DNA of 64,000 nt from the NCBI GenBank assembly GCA_021186555.1, contig JAJKFL010000005.1, forward strand, positions 39,819,135 to 39,883,134, given 5' to 3'. The DNA is from Reticulitermes speratus (lineage: Eukaryota > Arthropoda > Insecta > Blattodea > Rhinotermitidae). The position numbers and the translations under genes are program-made. How positions within the stretch are numbered: position 1 is the first letter of the stretch; every line of letters starts with the position of its first letter. Positions 51,363 to 62,198 of this stretch are shown here, in pieces. The notes under the pieces are model-generated. The model made no database searches and was not told the origin of the DNA. It saw only the letters and a list, made by a program, of their open reading frames with translations.

Positions 51363-51472
51363 CTAGGACCACGTGACTGCTACTAGCGCGGTGAACAATA
51401 GAGGCGCCACAGTGCACATCGATGACGCCATGCTGTTATAAGCTGTCATGCCTAAGTCACGCACTTCAGGTT
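51363..51472 (-). CDS. Terminal coding exon of an Ig/FN3 cell-adhesion gene (GPI-anchor signal)
   Basis: Last coding exon of a minus-strand gene. Seen: a strong acceptor (T-rich tract ending TTTCTGCAG) at 51473 and up, an exon entering in phase 1 (2 nt complete a Glu codon), 35 further residues and a TAG stop at 51363-51365. The peptide runs from PEVRDLGMTAYNSMASS into a C-terminal hydrophobic stretch, CTVAPLLFTALVAVTWS, with no charged tail. Small residues (N, S, A, S, S) followed by about 17 hydrophobic residues up to the stop is the usual layout of a GPI-attachment signal, so the protein is probably tethered to the outer cell surface. Its phase fits both the microexon at 54274-54318 and the FN3 exon at 58766-58991. 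Family knowledge: insect Ig-FN3 adhesion proteins such as Klingon and Wrapper are GPI-linked. That this exon belongs to the same gene is inferred from phase, strand and order. Confidence 0.75.
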
Positions 51473-53580
51473 CTGCAGAAACACAAAAACACGAAATATA
51501 AATGTGACATAACTTCGAATACGTTAGTACCAGTAAGTAAGTATTACTGTAAATAATAAACAAAAATACAATATTCTCTTTTAGGGGTGTATAATGTAGA
51601 CTTAATAGTGGCTCATGGACTGAAATGTTCAAATTGTTATTTTTATAAACAATACTATATGCGATAATTTAAAAGGTTTTGTAATAAAGATCCCAGAAGT
51701 AAGAGAACTTTCTAAATAAGGTTTTATTCTTAAGTTTCAGATGTAGAACAGATCTAGAATGTAAACTAATAGCTTAAACATACTGACATCCATTTTAACA
51801 GCGTCTCCTATGAACGAAAAGAATCCAAAAAATATTAGAATTATTTATTTCTTCAAGAAAGTGTTTCGTTGAAATCTCAAAATAATAATTCTAATTCCAG
51901 CCTTATGAGACTAATTAAAACACTATACAAATTAACATGGGTCACTTTCATTCAGGTTTTGTTTAAATATAGATTATTCATGTGATTCTTGCTCATATTC
52001 TTTACACAATGCAGCACTTGGAATGCTCTGAAATATAAGCCTGTGCGAATAATATAACTATTTGAATTGCACAAAGGAAAATATGTGTTACATAAACAAC
52101 AGATCAACTGTAATACTATACACTAAAATGTAGATAAGGTAATTTATTCACAAAATATTTAACGAAAGTAACAAGTTATGTAAATATTACAGTGATTTCA
52201 TTGAAGAAACAGATGTATATATTTAAGCGAAAAGTATACATAAATGAAACACATGACAAATATTTGCATTAACGTCCCAAGGGTATTATATTTTGTCCTT
52301 TATACGCTGTCAATCTATATAGATTCAATAAATGTTCTAAAAATTATTTCCATACAACTCCGCTGCAGCCATGCATATTCAGTGGTTGCATAAGTAAGCT
52401 GATACCGTCAGCCGGTAGAAACAAAATATCAACAGAATTGCAAATAAAGAATATGATAATACAAGTACTCACCTGCACTGAAATAAAATACGCATACATA
52501 AATTTCGATATTCCCAGACATAGTTTAGGTACGATAAAAGTAAAACTCGAAAAGACCTTTGGAAAATTCGTAATCATTTTTACGGTTATATTTTAAAATA
52601 TATTTTTCTTTAAAATACGTCAAGGATAAAATATTACCTTTAGTAAATCACGTTAATAAAGAATGCGTAATCTCGAAAAAACAAGTTATATACTTCTGAA
52701 CAATGAAAAACCTAATAAGTAAATGTAAAAATTGCTTCAATTATATAATCGCAAAAAAAAATATTGTAACTTTTTTCACAGATTTATACAAGAAATTGAA
52801 TTACACTGCAGTCGATGTAATCCAACAAATCACAGTAACTTTGAAATAGTATATCGAAATTTTATTTTTGAGCTCTTCATTTTATGCTTAAAAATGTCTT
52901 TTGGCGACCATAATCTCAAGCTTTTCAGGGTAAAAATTATGCTTTTAGTTAGAGAAAATTATATAGCTACAGCAATGCCTAAAGGAAAGGACACGTGATC
53001 ATGCACACTACTGAGTCAGGCTCAAAATTCCTGGGCTAAATAACTTACACAGTCAGTCGATTATGTGTATGCAGTGTAGACAAAAATGTCTAAATATTTA
53101 GGCACACAGTAGTCAGATACGAAAACTTTAACAGCGCTATAGCTTCAATACTGACAGAGCCATAAAATAAACCATAGAAAATACACAAGTTTTTGTGGTG
53201 CTTGTGCATAGTAAGTTTTATAAACTGTACTGGGTAGAAAGAACTCTTACTGCATGGCTCTTTTTCAGAGTGCGTCTGCCTGACAAAAACCACACGGTAC
53301 TTCACACTGCATGCCTAACACTTGAATGGAATACCCAGTACAGTCAGTCATACATAAATATTACAGCACTAAAATAATAGTAGTGAGTAAACTTACATAT
53401 CTGAATATAAAGTAAATAGATGTGAACAGACTTAACATATTCATGTCTTACAAGACAAAAATTATCAGGCTTCTGCAGTAAAAATCAAAGAGGCACAACA
53501 TATAACAAGATCTATTATGCTCTTGATAATAAGACAGGACCTCAGATGATCGACTTTTGGGTTTCACATATTATTTCCGT

Positions 53581-53641
53581 CGTTTCAGGTGAACCACATT
53601 CAGTCATACGGAATGTGTAGGCAGAACGTTCCCCTGAAACG
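53581..53641. other. Compound inverted repeat (hairpin)
   Basis: CGTTTCAGGTGAAC at 53581-53594 pairs with GTTCCCCTGAAACG at 53628-53641 (one mismatch). Inside it CACATTC (53595-53601) pairs with GAATGTG (53611-53617). It lies in a patch that is GC-richer than its surroundings (about 53.53-53.78 kb), inside the intron. No known RNA family recognised. Confidence 0.5.
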
Positions 53642-54231
53642 TCTGAATGAAATTTCTATTGTACGTTGTTTAACAAACAAGAAGACGACCATCTGAACAA
53701 CACGCTCTGCGACTGTCTGAAAACGTACAACGAAGGGCTTGCTGCAGCTGTAGCCTACACCCCGGTCTTTGTGTCCCCCAGAAAAACTTGTTAAAAATTT
53801 CGGGTGTTTGTTGCAATGAATGTCTCCGTCAACTGCGAAATTTTATTCTTGAAATTAAACGGAGTTAGAGTGAAATTATCAGACAAAAATACGTTAAAGT
53901 TTAAAAGATTAAATGCAATATAATTAGCTAATCCATGTAATATTTAGCCCAGGACTGAGAGGGAAAGGTTAAGTACAAGAAATCACCTTTATTCAATGTT
54001 ACTAAACGTCCCTCTCCATGCTCAAATATTTCCCTCAAATTCTAACAATAAAATTCCCGACTTGTGTAACTTTTTAAAGTCATTCAGACATGAATATATA
54101 CAGAAATGCTTTTTTCATTTAAAAACCAAATGCAGCAAATAGATATATATAAAACAAACACAAAATGCATGAAGCAAAACAAATAATTGATAATGTGAGG
54201 AAATAATTGGTGAAATGTGTTAAGAATTAAA

Positions 54232-54251
54232 AGAAGAGAGAGAGAGAGAGA
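54232..54251 (+). repeat. (AG)n microsatellite; (CU)n in the adhesion-gene transcript
   Basis: About ten AG units. In the minus-strand transcript this is a CU repeat beginning about 20 nt after the microexon donor, a position where PTB-type repressors bind in other animals. Confidence 0.9.
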
Positions 54252-54273
54252 GACAGTGTGTTTCTGAACTGAC

Positions 54274-54318
54274 CTGCCAAAACTTCGGGGTCGGGTGAGG
54301 GCTCAAACAGGGAGTTCT
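54274..54318 (-). CDS. 45-nt in-frame microexon of the Ig/FN3 adhesion gene
   Basis: A 45-nt segment bounded by a good acceptor (long CU-rich tract ending CCCGGCAG, plus-strand 54319-54360) and a donor reading GCAG|GTCAGT (54269-54277). It enters and leaves in phase 1, so it adds 15 residues, roughly ENSLFEPSPDPEVLA, without shifting frame between the FN3 exon and the terminal exon. The insert is acidic and proline-rich and would lengthen the stalk between the FN3 domain and the membrane anchor. CU repeats lie just downstream of the donor as well as in the acceptor tract, which suggests regulated inclusion (see findings). Seen: splice signals, open frame and phase match. Inferred: that it is used in mRNA. 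It is too short for ORF callers. Confidence 0.65.
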
Positions 54319-54667
54319 CTGCCGGGTGAAGTGCCAGGAGAAAGAGAAAGAGAACAAACCCAATGAGTCACAAATCAACAAACAGACAAGCAGAACAAAT
54401 ACAATACAAGCAACATTTAATATTGTACAGCCACATCGTATCTTCCCCCAGTATATACATAACTAGGACACAGTACCAAAATGATGCAGTGCGACTAACG
54501 AACGAACGGATTGATATCTACAATGTAAAGTAAATACTTACGTATTGTAAAATAGCACAATGACTGTGAATGAAGAGTCGGAAAGTATGTGGAAGAAAAT
54601 AGTGGCGCCGTATTTTAAGGTATTATAAAAGTATTATAACATAAAGGAACTGCTAAAACTAAGAAAA

Positions 54668-55190
54668 AGCAGGCAATGTACTATAACGTAACACTGAGGC
54701 GCGTTCGCATAACCATTGTTGCCGTGGAAAAGCAAAAAGTATTCAGTATTATGAGTGTGGGTCTATATACTTTCCTGAGTTATCCGGCAAGCAAATCGCA
54801 AGTTTATTGCGCGGCATTATACTGTTATCTGTGGCCTATCTGGCTCTACCATATTTCTCTACATTATCTCACAAACGGTATGATTTCGGTGAAAATAAAA
54901 TAAACATACAATTTTGTTACGATTTTCTCTACAACTTTAGTCTGAAACACTTCTGATTCTAAAAACAATTCAGAGAGATATTATCATAAAAGTACAGAGG
55001 TCCTCATTTAAAGTACCCGTTATTCTTGTCACGTTTTAATGAAATAAGAATTTTCTCGACAGATTTTCGAAAAAGCCTCACTTATCTAATTTCATGATAT
55101 TCCGTCCAGTGGGGCCGAGATGTAGCAGGCGGACAGACAGACATGACGCAGCTAATAGTCGCTTTACACAATTTTGCGAACGCATCTAAG
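54668..55190 (+). repeat. Unclassified interspersed repeat 'R', copy 3
   Basis: Aligns along its length, by eye, with 35574-36100; its last third also aligns with 30871-31030. Shared landmarks are GGCAATGTAC at the start, GCCGTGGAAAAGCAA, TTTTCTCGACAG, CCGTCCAGTGGG, a run of GGACAGACAGAC and GCTAATAGTCG near the end. No long open frame. It may be the 3' UTR of a non-LTR element, but that is a guess. Confidence 0.7.
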
Positions 55191-57830
55191 TACGTGTAAG
55201 AATGACCCGCTTTTTGAAAGAGATTTGAAATCTGGACACATTTCAGTACAATGCAAGAGTGCCAACCACACAGCCATGATATTTGGCGTCATAAAATACG
55301 TAAATCGCCAACATTTCCTTCCACATCCTGCGTAACACAATCATTCCACACTACGCAATATACGAGTTTCTGACAGCGGTGCTGCAGAAAAGTTTCTGGG
55401 CGTCTTGAGACATTGCATCGTGTAGGATGGTGTACAGGACAAACAACCGAAGGTGGAGGAAACACGCTCCTTCAAAATGTCGGTACCTATAAACCAGTCT
55501 ACACGGCATCATAACCCACAGAACATGAATCTGATTTCCACACTACAGTATAAGTAACAACACTGCATAACTGTATAACAAATTACTCATACAAAATAAT
55601 AAATAATCCCCATCACTGTGACTACTGTAGAAGTTGCCCAATGCTATGAATCCAATCGTTCGTATTTAAACACGCTTTAATGTTTTTAATTTTACACGAA
55701 ACTTCCCAGCTGCCTAATTGGGTAAGACTCACATTTGTGAAGCTCTGTGAGTGAAAATGTTAACACAATGTTTATCTGTATATGCAGAGAATCTCTACAG
55801 CACAAAGTAATATACATCATTGTAAACAGAAACAACAATGCATCTTTACTTACTAACAGATGTTCATAACATTACAACAAAAAAGGAAACTTGTCTTCAG
55901 ATGTTGTGGGCCTCATACATGGTACATGTTAGGGTGAGTGAGTAAAACAGGCGAACATAAGAAACAACTTGTGACCTGATAAAACATAAATACAATAAAT
56001 ATAAATATAAATACGTTTTAACCTGTGAATTTATGAACTCATCAGGGGGTGAATGGTGAAATTAATAAATCATTAATTATAAATATAATAGGTAAATAAC
56101 TTACAATACTTACATTTGCCTTCTAAAATAAAATATCAAATTGGTATTGGGTAAAGAACAGATGGCATTTATTCATTAAGACTGAAACGTCATTCAGTGT
56201 AAAAAGAAATCATTACTAAGACAGAATTGCCAACTTTTCCATTCCCTTTTCACTTGCACTTATTCGCCTTTACATACAAATCTTCGGTAGCCTTGAGTTA
56301 TGGCTCATGCCACCACGTTTGGCCTTCACACACACTAGCCAAGACAGACCCCAGTATTTTACGAGTAAGTGGCAGCGCCCAGAAACAAAATTATCACGTT
56401 GCCAAAATTACACTATGAAAAGACAACGGTTACGGCCGGTGTACTGGACCAAAATCTTAGCTGCTATGGCTGATGTCTACAAATTTATCGTTTTCGTATG
56501 TAAGAAAAAGGAACGAGAGTAATAGAATAAGTCGGTCACGATCCAAGGACCGTCTGCATGAAAGACAAGTCTCCTAACCATTGTCCACAACATTGGACTG
56601 CAATGATGCTTAAAGATGTATGGATTCAGGTGGCTGTGGACACAGTCCAATAGCGAGCTTTTGTAAACCTGGTCATGGATTTTCCAGTTTCATTAAAATG
56701 GAATTTAATTACTAAATGAAACACTATAAATGTTTCAGTAAAAAACCTGGACCATAGATTTAGTTACGCGATCGCTTACTTAACTCGAACAGCATTTAGG
56801 TGCTTCGTGCTTCGTCAGTTACTTAATTGTTACCTGGCGTTTGCGTACGGAGCCTCTGCAGGACCTCGAAGAGGAGAGTCCAAATATGGTTTGAGGTTGA
56901 CGCCCGGAATCTACTATATACAAAACAGAAATTCTGACTGCTACGTCGTAAAGTTCAGCGATGTGTTGTCGCATGGAATAAATGAGATGGATGCTGTGGA
57001 ATGGAGCGGCCGTGGCCTATTTTTATGCTTCCGCATAAAATTTAAATGAATGAAAATCACCAAAAATTACGCCAGTGTAACAGGCGACACCGTGACGTTG
57101 CATTCAAAGTACGAAATATTCTGTTCACTTCAACAGTTGGTACTTGTGCTTTAATGAAATATCCCACAGCCATGGAAATGAAAAAAAAATCCTGATACTG
57201 GAGGCGACAGGTTTTAAATTGAGTTACAATTTCTATTGATCTAATTTCTCACTGCGAATATTTGACCTATACATTTAACATACAAGTTTGACATCCTGCA
57301 AAAAAGTAAACCTTATCCAAGTTAAACCAAACAAAGGGAGGCAGAATGAAAAAAGTAATAACAGTTTCTGTGTTTCTCTCCCCCGTCTCCCATCTTTATA
57401 AGGATTACGTTTTATAAGCTCATAAACCTATCGACACCCATGATGCAACAACGTCTGAGTGAAGCCAGAAAACACGAAATGGCAACTGAAGGAAACAACT
57501 CGACAAAACCACCGCCAATACCGAAGTCACTACAGAAAGAAAGCTTGAACCCAACTCTTTTTCTACTCTGTTTCTGTAAATATAATTCATATTTTTAAAA
57601 AGAATAATGTATTCTCTTTTCGTTGGTACAAGAAAATGTATCTGCCACGGATATATTCTACCAAAATATCTGTATTTCCACATGTTCAATATTAATATTT
57701 CATATACGCCACTGACAGGACGATGTTAAAAACTACCTCATATGCGGAAGACAGATTAGGCCAATAGAGAGGCTAGATTGGTCGCAATTTACCGATTATG
57801 GAAAAGGGATAATAGAAGCGATAGTTGTTG

Positions 57831-58045
57831 AACCAGAGGACTGGTGTTTATGTGTTAGAAGTAATTAGAAATGGTTGTGTCAGTACTAAACCAGACTACT
57901 GGTGGTTATGTGCTAGTAGTAAATTAGATAACTGCTCTTTGTGTTGAGTACTGAAATACAGAACTGATGTGTGTCAAACTAGAGCACTTGTGTTGGTCAG
58001 TAGCGAAAGAGAGAACTGGTGCTTGTGTCTCTGTACTGATAAACA
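57831..58045 (+). repeat. Degenerate tandem repeat, about 35-50-bp units
   Basis: Roughly five diverged units sharing a CCAGA-x-ACTGGTG-TT-TGTG-TAGTA pattern, lying in the intron of the adhesion gene. Unit borders are irregular. Confidence 0.45.
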
Positions 58046-58765
58046 TGTAGACGAATTAGAGTGTTAAAACGCCGCCAAAAAGCTTACTAATTCATCTACA
58101 AGTCACCGACTAAAACTTATTTAGATTCAGAATAATTTACTCTTGTGAAAACTCTATAAGGAAATTACCGAGCAAGTTCGCTCAAGAGATAATTCTTGTG
58201 ACGGCATTTTCGAAAGTCGGTCAGGGCACAGACTATCCTGCCTGGAGTTTTGCATAACTCTATATATAGTCCCACTAGGCAAATGGCGGGCTTCTGCCTC
58301 AAATTAGGCTACTTTCCAGTTCACTATTCAAATCATCCTACCAGCTAATTGCGTCGTTCTGGCCGAAGTAAGTTTTGAAACATATTTTACTCAGCTGTTT
58401 ATTAAGCAGCATATGTTTGGAGCTTATACTCTTATGTAAAAACAGTATTTAAATAAAACCTAATTCCCGCAGGTAATTATTTCTACTCTTGTGAAACAAA
58501 GGTGGAAAAATTTCGTGCATCCCACAGGAAACATCCGAGAATTTAACAAAAAGTATTTAGTTATTAAGACTGGGGTGAGAAAATATCCCAAGACAGAAGA
58601 GTTACAGTAGTTGCTTGTCGATAGACGTGACCATTCAGGTACCGAGGCTGTATCTCGCTCCAGCAGTTGCGGAACCTCTAGTCTTGAAGCATATTAATTG
58701 ATATGACATTATGTGCAAAGACATAAAGATGTGTGTGTAAGGACCCAGCAGATCCTGCGACTCAC

Positions 58766-58991
58766 CTATGCCTGTAGTGTAGAACGTAAAGCTGTCGGAA
58801 GATTGGCTCCAGCCGAAACGGTTCTTTGCCTCCACTCTCGCCTCATACTGTGAGGATGGCTCCAGTCCGCGTATCAGGTATGTCATCTTCTGCGTAGGTT
58901 TGCCGCTCGGAATGGGCGAAAGGATGACGTCGTTCCAGTCGCTCCTGACCGCGGGGTGTCCGTAGATCGTGTATGAAAACGTGTCGTTATC
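58766..58991 (-). CDS. Fibronectin type III exon of an Ig-superfamily cell-adhesion protein
   Basis: A 226-nt exon encoding 75 residues plus one base (phase 0 in, phase 1 out). Acceptor ACTGTCTGCAG lies at 58992 and up; donor ATAG|GTGAGT lies at 58761-58766. The peptide contains the second half of an FN3 domain: an F-x-Y-T-I strand near residues 5-10, W at 19, a Y-L-I-R-G-L-E-P strand and turn at 38-45, then SQYEARVEAKNRFGW (47-61) and the final strand SDSFTFYTTG. The Y-x-A-R-V-x-A-x-N-x-x-G pattern is the FN3 F-strand hallmark. The W after G, as in NRFGWSQ, resembles insect Klingon/Wrapper-type proteins (Ig domains followed by one FN3 and a GPI anchor), which act in neuron-neuron and neuron-glia adhesion. 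The first half of the domain and the Ig domains are not visible downstream of 58992 in the window and should be further upstream. Fasciclin-2-like proteins are an alternative. Confidence 0.85.
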
Positions 58992-59474
58992 CTGCAGACA
59001 GTGTAAGTGTATTACTAATCGCTCCTTCTTAAGGACAAACCAAGGTTCACTTGACCAAGGATAACTGTTGTAGTTGCAGTAGTGCGTTGAAACTGAGTGC
59101 CTTAATACTGTGACCTCAATGATGATAGATGTATAGAGCGTATACGAAATGATAACTGGCAGGAAGAAACCGCAGTGCTCGGGGAAAAACCCTACTCCAA
59201 TGCCCTTTTTTCACCAAAAATTCCATACGAATTACCATAGGACTTACCCGGGATCTCCGAAATGAGAGAATTGAGCTAAGGCTTGGCCAGCTAAATAACT
59301 ATATATTAATTAACCAGTCACCTATGTAACTAACCAACCAATCATCTAGGTAACCAACCAACAGCAGCAGAGTAACTGAGAAGCGTCTTCAAGCTAGTAG
59401 GCCGTTTGTGGAAACAGAAAATTCATTACCATTTTTCACTGAACCCCATCCTGACACAGCTGAATCCAGTACAG
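58992..59474. other. Intronic sequence upstream of the FN3 exon
   Basis: Nothing recognised apart from the acceptor region of the FN3 exon at the left edge. Confidence 0.4.
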
Positions 59475-59760
59475 GTAAAGGTAAAGGACAAACCCTAACA
59501 TGCCATGACTGGGACAGAGGGGAGAGTAGAGGTATAACTCTACTCATGTTTAACTTTGCGCTATATTGGGGTGGGTAGTCAACACCATGCCCCGGCCGCT
59601 TTACCTCCAGGAAGCGGCCCCGTTACTCATTGTAAATGAGGTTGGGTGGGCCCCATGGCTGATCGGGACGGGCATGGAGAAGAGAAAATCTCTTTCCACC
59701 GTCAGGGTTCGAACTTCCGACCGTCCAGCCCGTAGTAGGTCGCTATTTCGTTCCGTAAAT
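59475..59760 (-). repeat. tRNA-derived SINE with (TTTACC)n tail
   Basis: On the plus strand it starts with two GGTAAA units, passes an ATGCCCCGGCCGCTTTACC block and ends near a B-box-like GGGTTCGAAC (about 59705). Read on the minus strand this is a tRNA-like head followed by a body and a (TTTACC)n tail. The same body order appears at 9737-10015, 41265-41515 and 60947-61125. The 69-residue open frame inside it is a repeat artefact. Confidence 0.7.
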
Positions 59761-60617
59761 CCAGTAAATACCTGAAGTTAATATTTCTATAGGCAAGGTT
59801 CATTTTAATATTGGCATCCCTTATGCATTGCACACCCTTGTGGTCACTTTCCTTGATGTTTCGAACGGACACTCGAACGAATGATGAAATTTGGTTCACG
59901 TATCATTAAATTGTAGAACCGCAAAATTTTACTTCAGGACTGGAGAAACTAAATTCCAACTGTCGCATGCTTATCAATTTTTCAGGAGGGTTTAATAAAG
60001 AAAATTCGACTGCTCTGTGGCTGTCGCAAGGACAAATGTTTCAATAGATCTTTCGATTAGGTATAAAGCAGAATATTTGGAAAACTATATGTGCTTAGTA
60101 ATGTCCGACAATACAATAAATGGAGGATTCATATAAATATGCACAGATTTTCTGTTGTTTATTCTGTCCAGACAGTGTACTCTAATTCATTTTCCAACTA
60201 TAAATGCGCCAACAATTTGACAATTCCATGAAGACTCACTACATACACATAATTACAGGATTAAATTTATTTAAACTCCGTTAACAATAACATCACGTTT
60301 CAATATTTGATTATTATGAATACCTTTCAGTGGAAATAATCCCTTGAAACAGCTCTTAGTATATTTTCAAACTTATGTCGCTAGTATCAGCCTGAATTCT
60401 GTTGTATCCGCACAAGTTGTTTCTCAAAATGCAATTCACTGCAGTGAAGTAACTAAAAATCCCTCACATAAGAAACTGACAATATTCTAGCCAATAAAAG
60501 CAGGATCTCAGTCCAATGAACAAGCGACAAGTGTCCGTGTACTGAGACACAGTCGACGCAATGGGAGGTACAAACAGAAAAGAGATGTATTCGTTGTTAA
60601 AACACCAAATATTCACA
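59761..60617. other. No feature recognised
   Basis: AT-rich, probably still inside the adhesion-gene transcription unit (intron). No exon seen. Confidence 0.4.
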
Positions 60618-60683
60618 GAGTAGCTTCCGGCGTCATAACCTACTGAGGTAGAGTAGCTTCCGGCCTCATAACCTATAGAGGTA
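60618..60683 (+). repeat. Two-copy 33-bp tandem duplication
   Basis: 60618-60650 and 60651-60683 are near-identical copies (GAGTAGCTTCCGGC..., three differences). Confidence 0.85.
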
Positions 60684-60946
60684 TCACAACATTCGGCCAC
60701 CTGATTCAGATGTTTCGTCAGGGCACACATAGACAAGACGTATCATCCTGTATGTCTGCGTTTTATTCACAATGCCCACAACACAACTTGAGTACATCCG
60801 ACGACTATTAAGCTAAACCTGAAGGTAAACGAAAGTTGTGCCTGAGCATAATTAAACACCACGTCAATAAAAGCATATCGGATGAGTTGACGTATAGCTC
60901 CACGCATTCTTCAATGCTACTCTACATAGAAGTAGTGATCCAGCTT

Positions 60947-61125
60947 CATGTTACGGCCTCTTTATCTCCGGGGAAGAAACAAACTGTATCCATTCATGGA
61001 TTCTAGGGCTTGTTTGGACGGTATGGGCCAGATAAAAACTCTTTCCGTTGTCTGAAATAAAGCAACGTTTTCTCGTTCGCCCAGACACTATAACTACTGA
61101 GCCATCCTCGCTCCCTGGAGACGAA
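60947..61125 (-). repeat. tRNA-derived SINE fragment, (TTTACC)n family
   Basis: Minus-strand reading begins with an A-box-like TGGCTCAGTAGTTATAG at about 61103-61119 and then follows the body shared with 59475-59760 (GTTTGGACGGTATGGGCC, TATCTCCGGGGAAG). The tail is missing. Confidence 0.55.
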
Positions 61126-61135
61126 TATAACGAGT

Positions 61136-61890
61136 AGTAATTCATGTGCGGGTTACTGGCCAGAGTTCATAAGCGTCTTCTAAACGCCATTTGGAGTATA
61201 ACATTGCATTTAAACCCATAGGTCGTTTCGATACCGCTACTGAGTTAAGCGCCAGAGTATTGTAGCAATGAAGAACAGAATAAATTTCCATCTTTAAAAA
61301 TGCCAGCTTAAAACGTTCAAAACTAAATCAAATTCCCGAAAGATGCATGCTGCCAGGCATTGCTCTACTGAACGTTTCCACTGAATGTGTACCATTCCTT
61401 TCTTATGCTAGCAGCAGCCGCATTGATTATGCATTCTGATAGCTGATATATTATTTCCACTTGATGCTGGGGTACACTCTAGACTTCATGCAACACCACA
61501 GGGAGATATGTAACGGATTTTAGACGGGTGACCACGCTGGCCATGCCACCGGTCCACTTCGTCCTATCTATCTTACTTGACAGCTTCCTTTCAAGATTTC
61601 CGTAACCTCTGTCAAAATGTGGATGTGCTCCGTCATCTTGTGCTCACACTCACCCTCTTTATGTAACAGAAACACCCTAAACAAATTCGTAGTTAATTTT
61701 CTTGAAAATTCTGGCAATAACGAGCTGTTAAATATCCCTTACTATAATGTGGTCTAAGTAGTTAGCTTCCTAGTACTCCACGCCATACGTCTGAGAAAAC
61801 ATCTGTTATATATTACTTTGTAAATATTCATGTGAAATTTATTGCCACAAAGTTGTAGAAATCCTTTTATTGGTGATACCATTACCTATT
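61136..61890. other. No feature recognised
   Basis: No exon, RNA gene or repeat recognised. Confidence 0.4.
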
Positions 61891-61904
61891 AACTTCTGCC
61901 TCAT

Positions 61905-62198
61905 GGCCGTGCCATGGCTCAGGCGGTTAGTCGCCGGCCTTCCACTGCGGAGGTCCGAGTTCGATCCCGGTCAGTCCATGTGGGGTTTGTGGTGGACAAA
62001 GTGGTAGTGGGATAGGTTTTTCTCCGAGTCGTCGGTTTTTCCCTGTCAATTTCATTCCACTGGTGCTCCATTACTTGTAAAACTTGGTAAAAAACTGCTC
62101 ATCTTCATCTTCATCTTCATCATAGGGTTACACAAAAAGCCTTAAGGCTGTGGTGCGTCCGTAGCATCTGCTGCGGGGCCCTTCACCATGTAAAAAAA
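61905..62198 (+). repeat. Full-looking tRNA-derived SINE with target-site duplication
   Basis: A-box-like TGGCTCAGGCGG at 61915-61926 and B-box-like GAGTTCGATCC at 61957-61967, spaced as in tRNA-type pol III promoters. A unique body follows, then (CATCTT)n at about 62100-62122 and a short A-rich tail at 62192-62200. The flanks carry the same 14-mer, AACTTCTGCCTCAT, at 61891-61904 and 62199-62212. The intact duplication suggests a fairly recent insertion by LINE machinery. It is not a functional tRNA gene. Confidence 0.9.

Larger units (their letters stand above)
51473..54273 (-). other. Intron between microexon and terminal exon
   Basis: About 2.8 kb of AT-rich sequence with no convincing exon. 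It contains a short compound hairpin at 53581-53641. The minus-strand donor is GTCAGT and the acceptor is TTTCTGCAG. Confidence 0.55.
54319..58765 (-). other. Intron between FN3 exon and microexon
   Basis: About 4.4 kb. It holds a copy of an unclassified repeat (54668-55190), a degenerate tandem repeat (57831-58045) and a phase-compatible candidate alternative terminal exon (57420-57529, see findings). Otherwise I see nothing. Confidence 0.5.

Noticed and set aside
53740..53790. Pyrimidine-rich plus-strand acceptor-like site (GTCTTTGTGTCCCCCAG).
   Set aside because: The following sequence is closed by stops in all frames after a few codons.
56807..57049. 80-codon plus-strand frame, and on minus a GCCAG|GTAACA donor-like site, considered as an exon.
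   Set aside because: The peptides show no domain pattern, and phase with the adhesion-gene exons could not be established.
61905..61980. Possible tRNA gene (A and B boxes).
   Set aside because: The sequence continues into a SINE body and tail with target duplications and does not close an acceptor stem.
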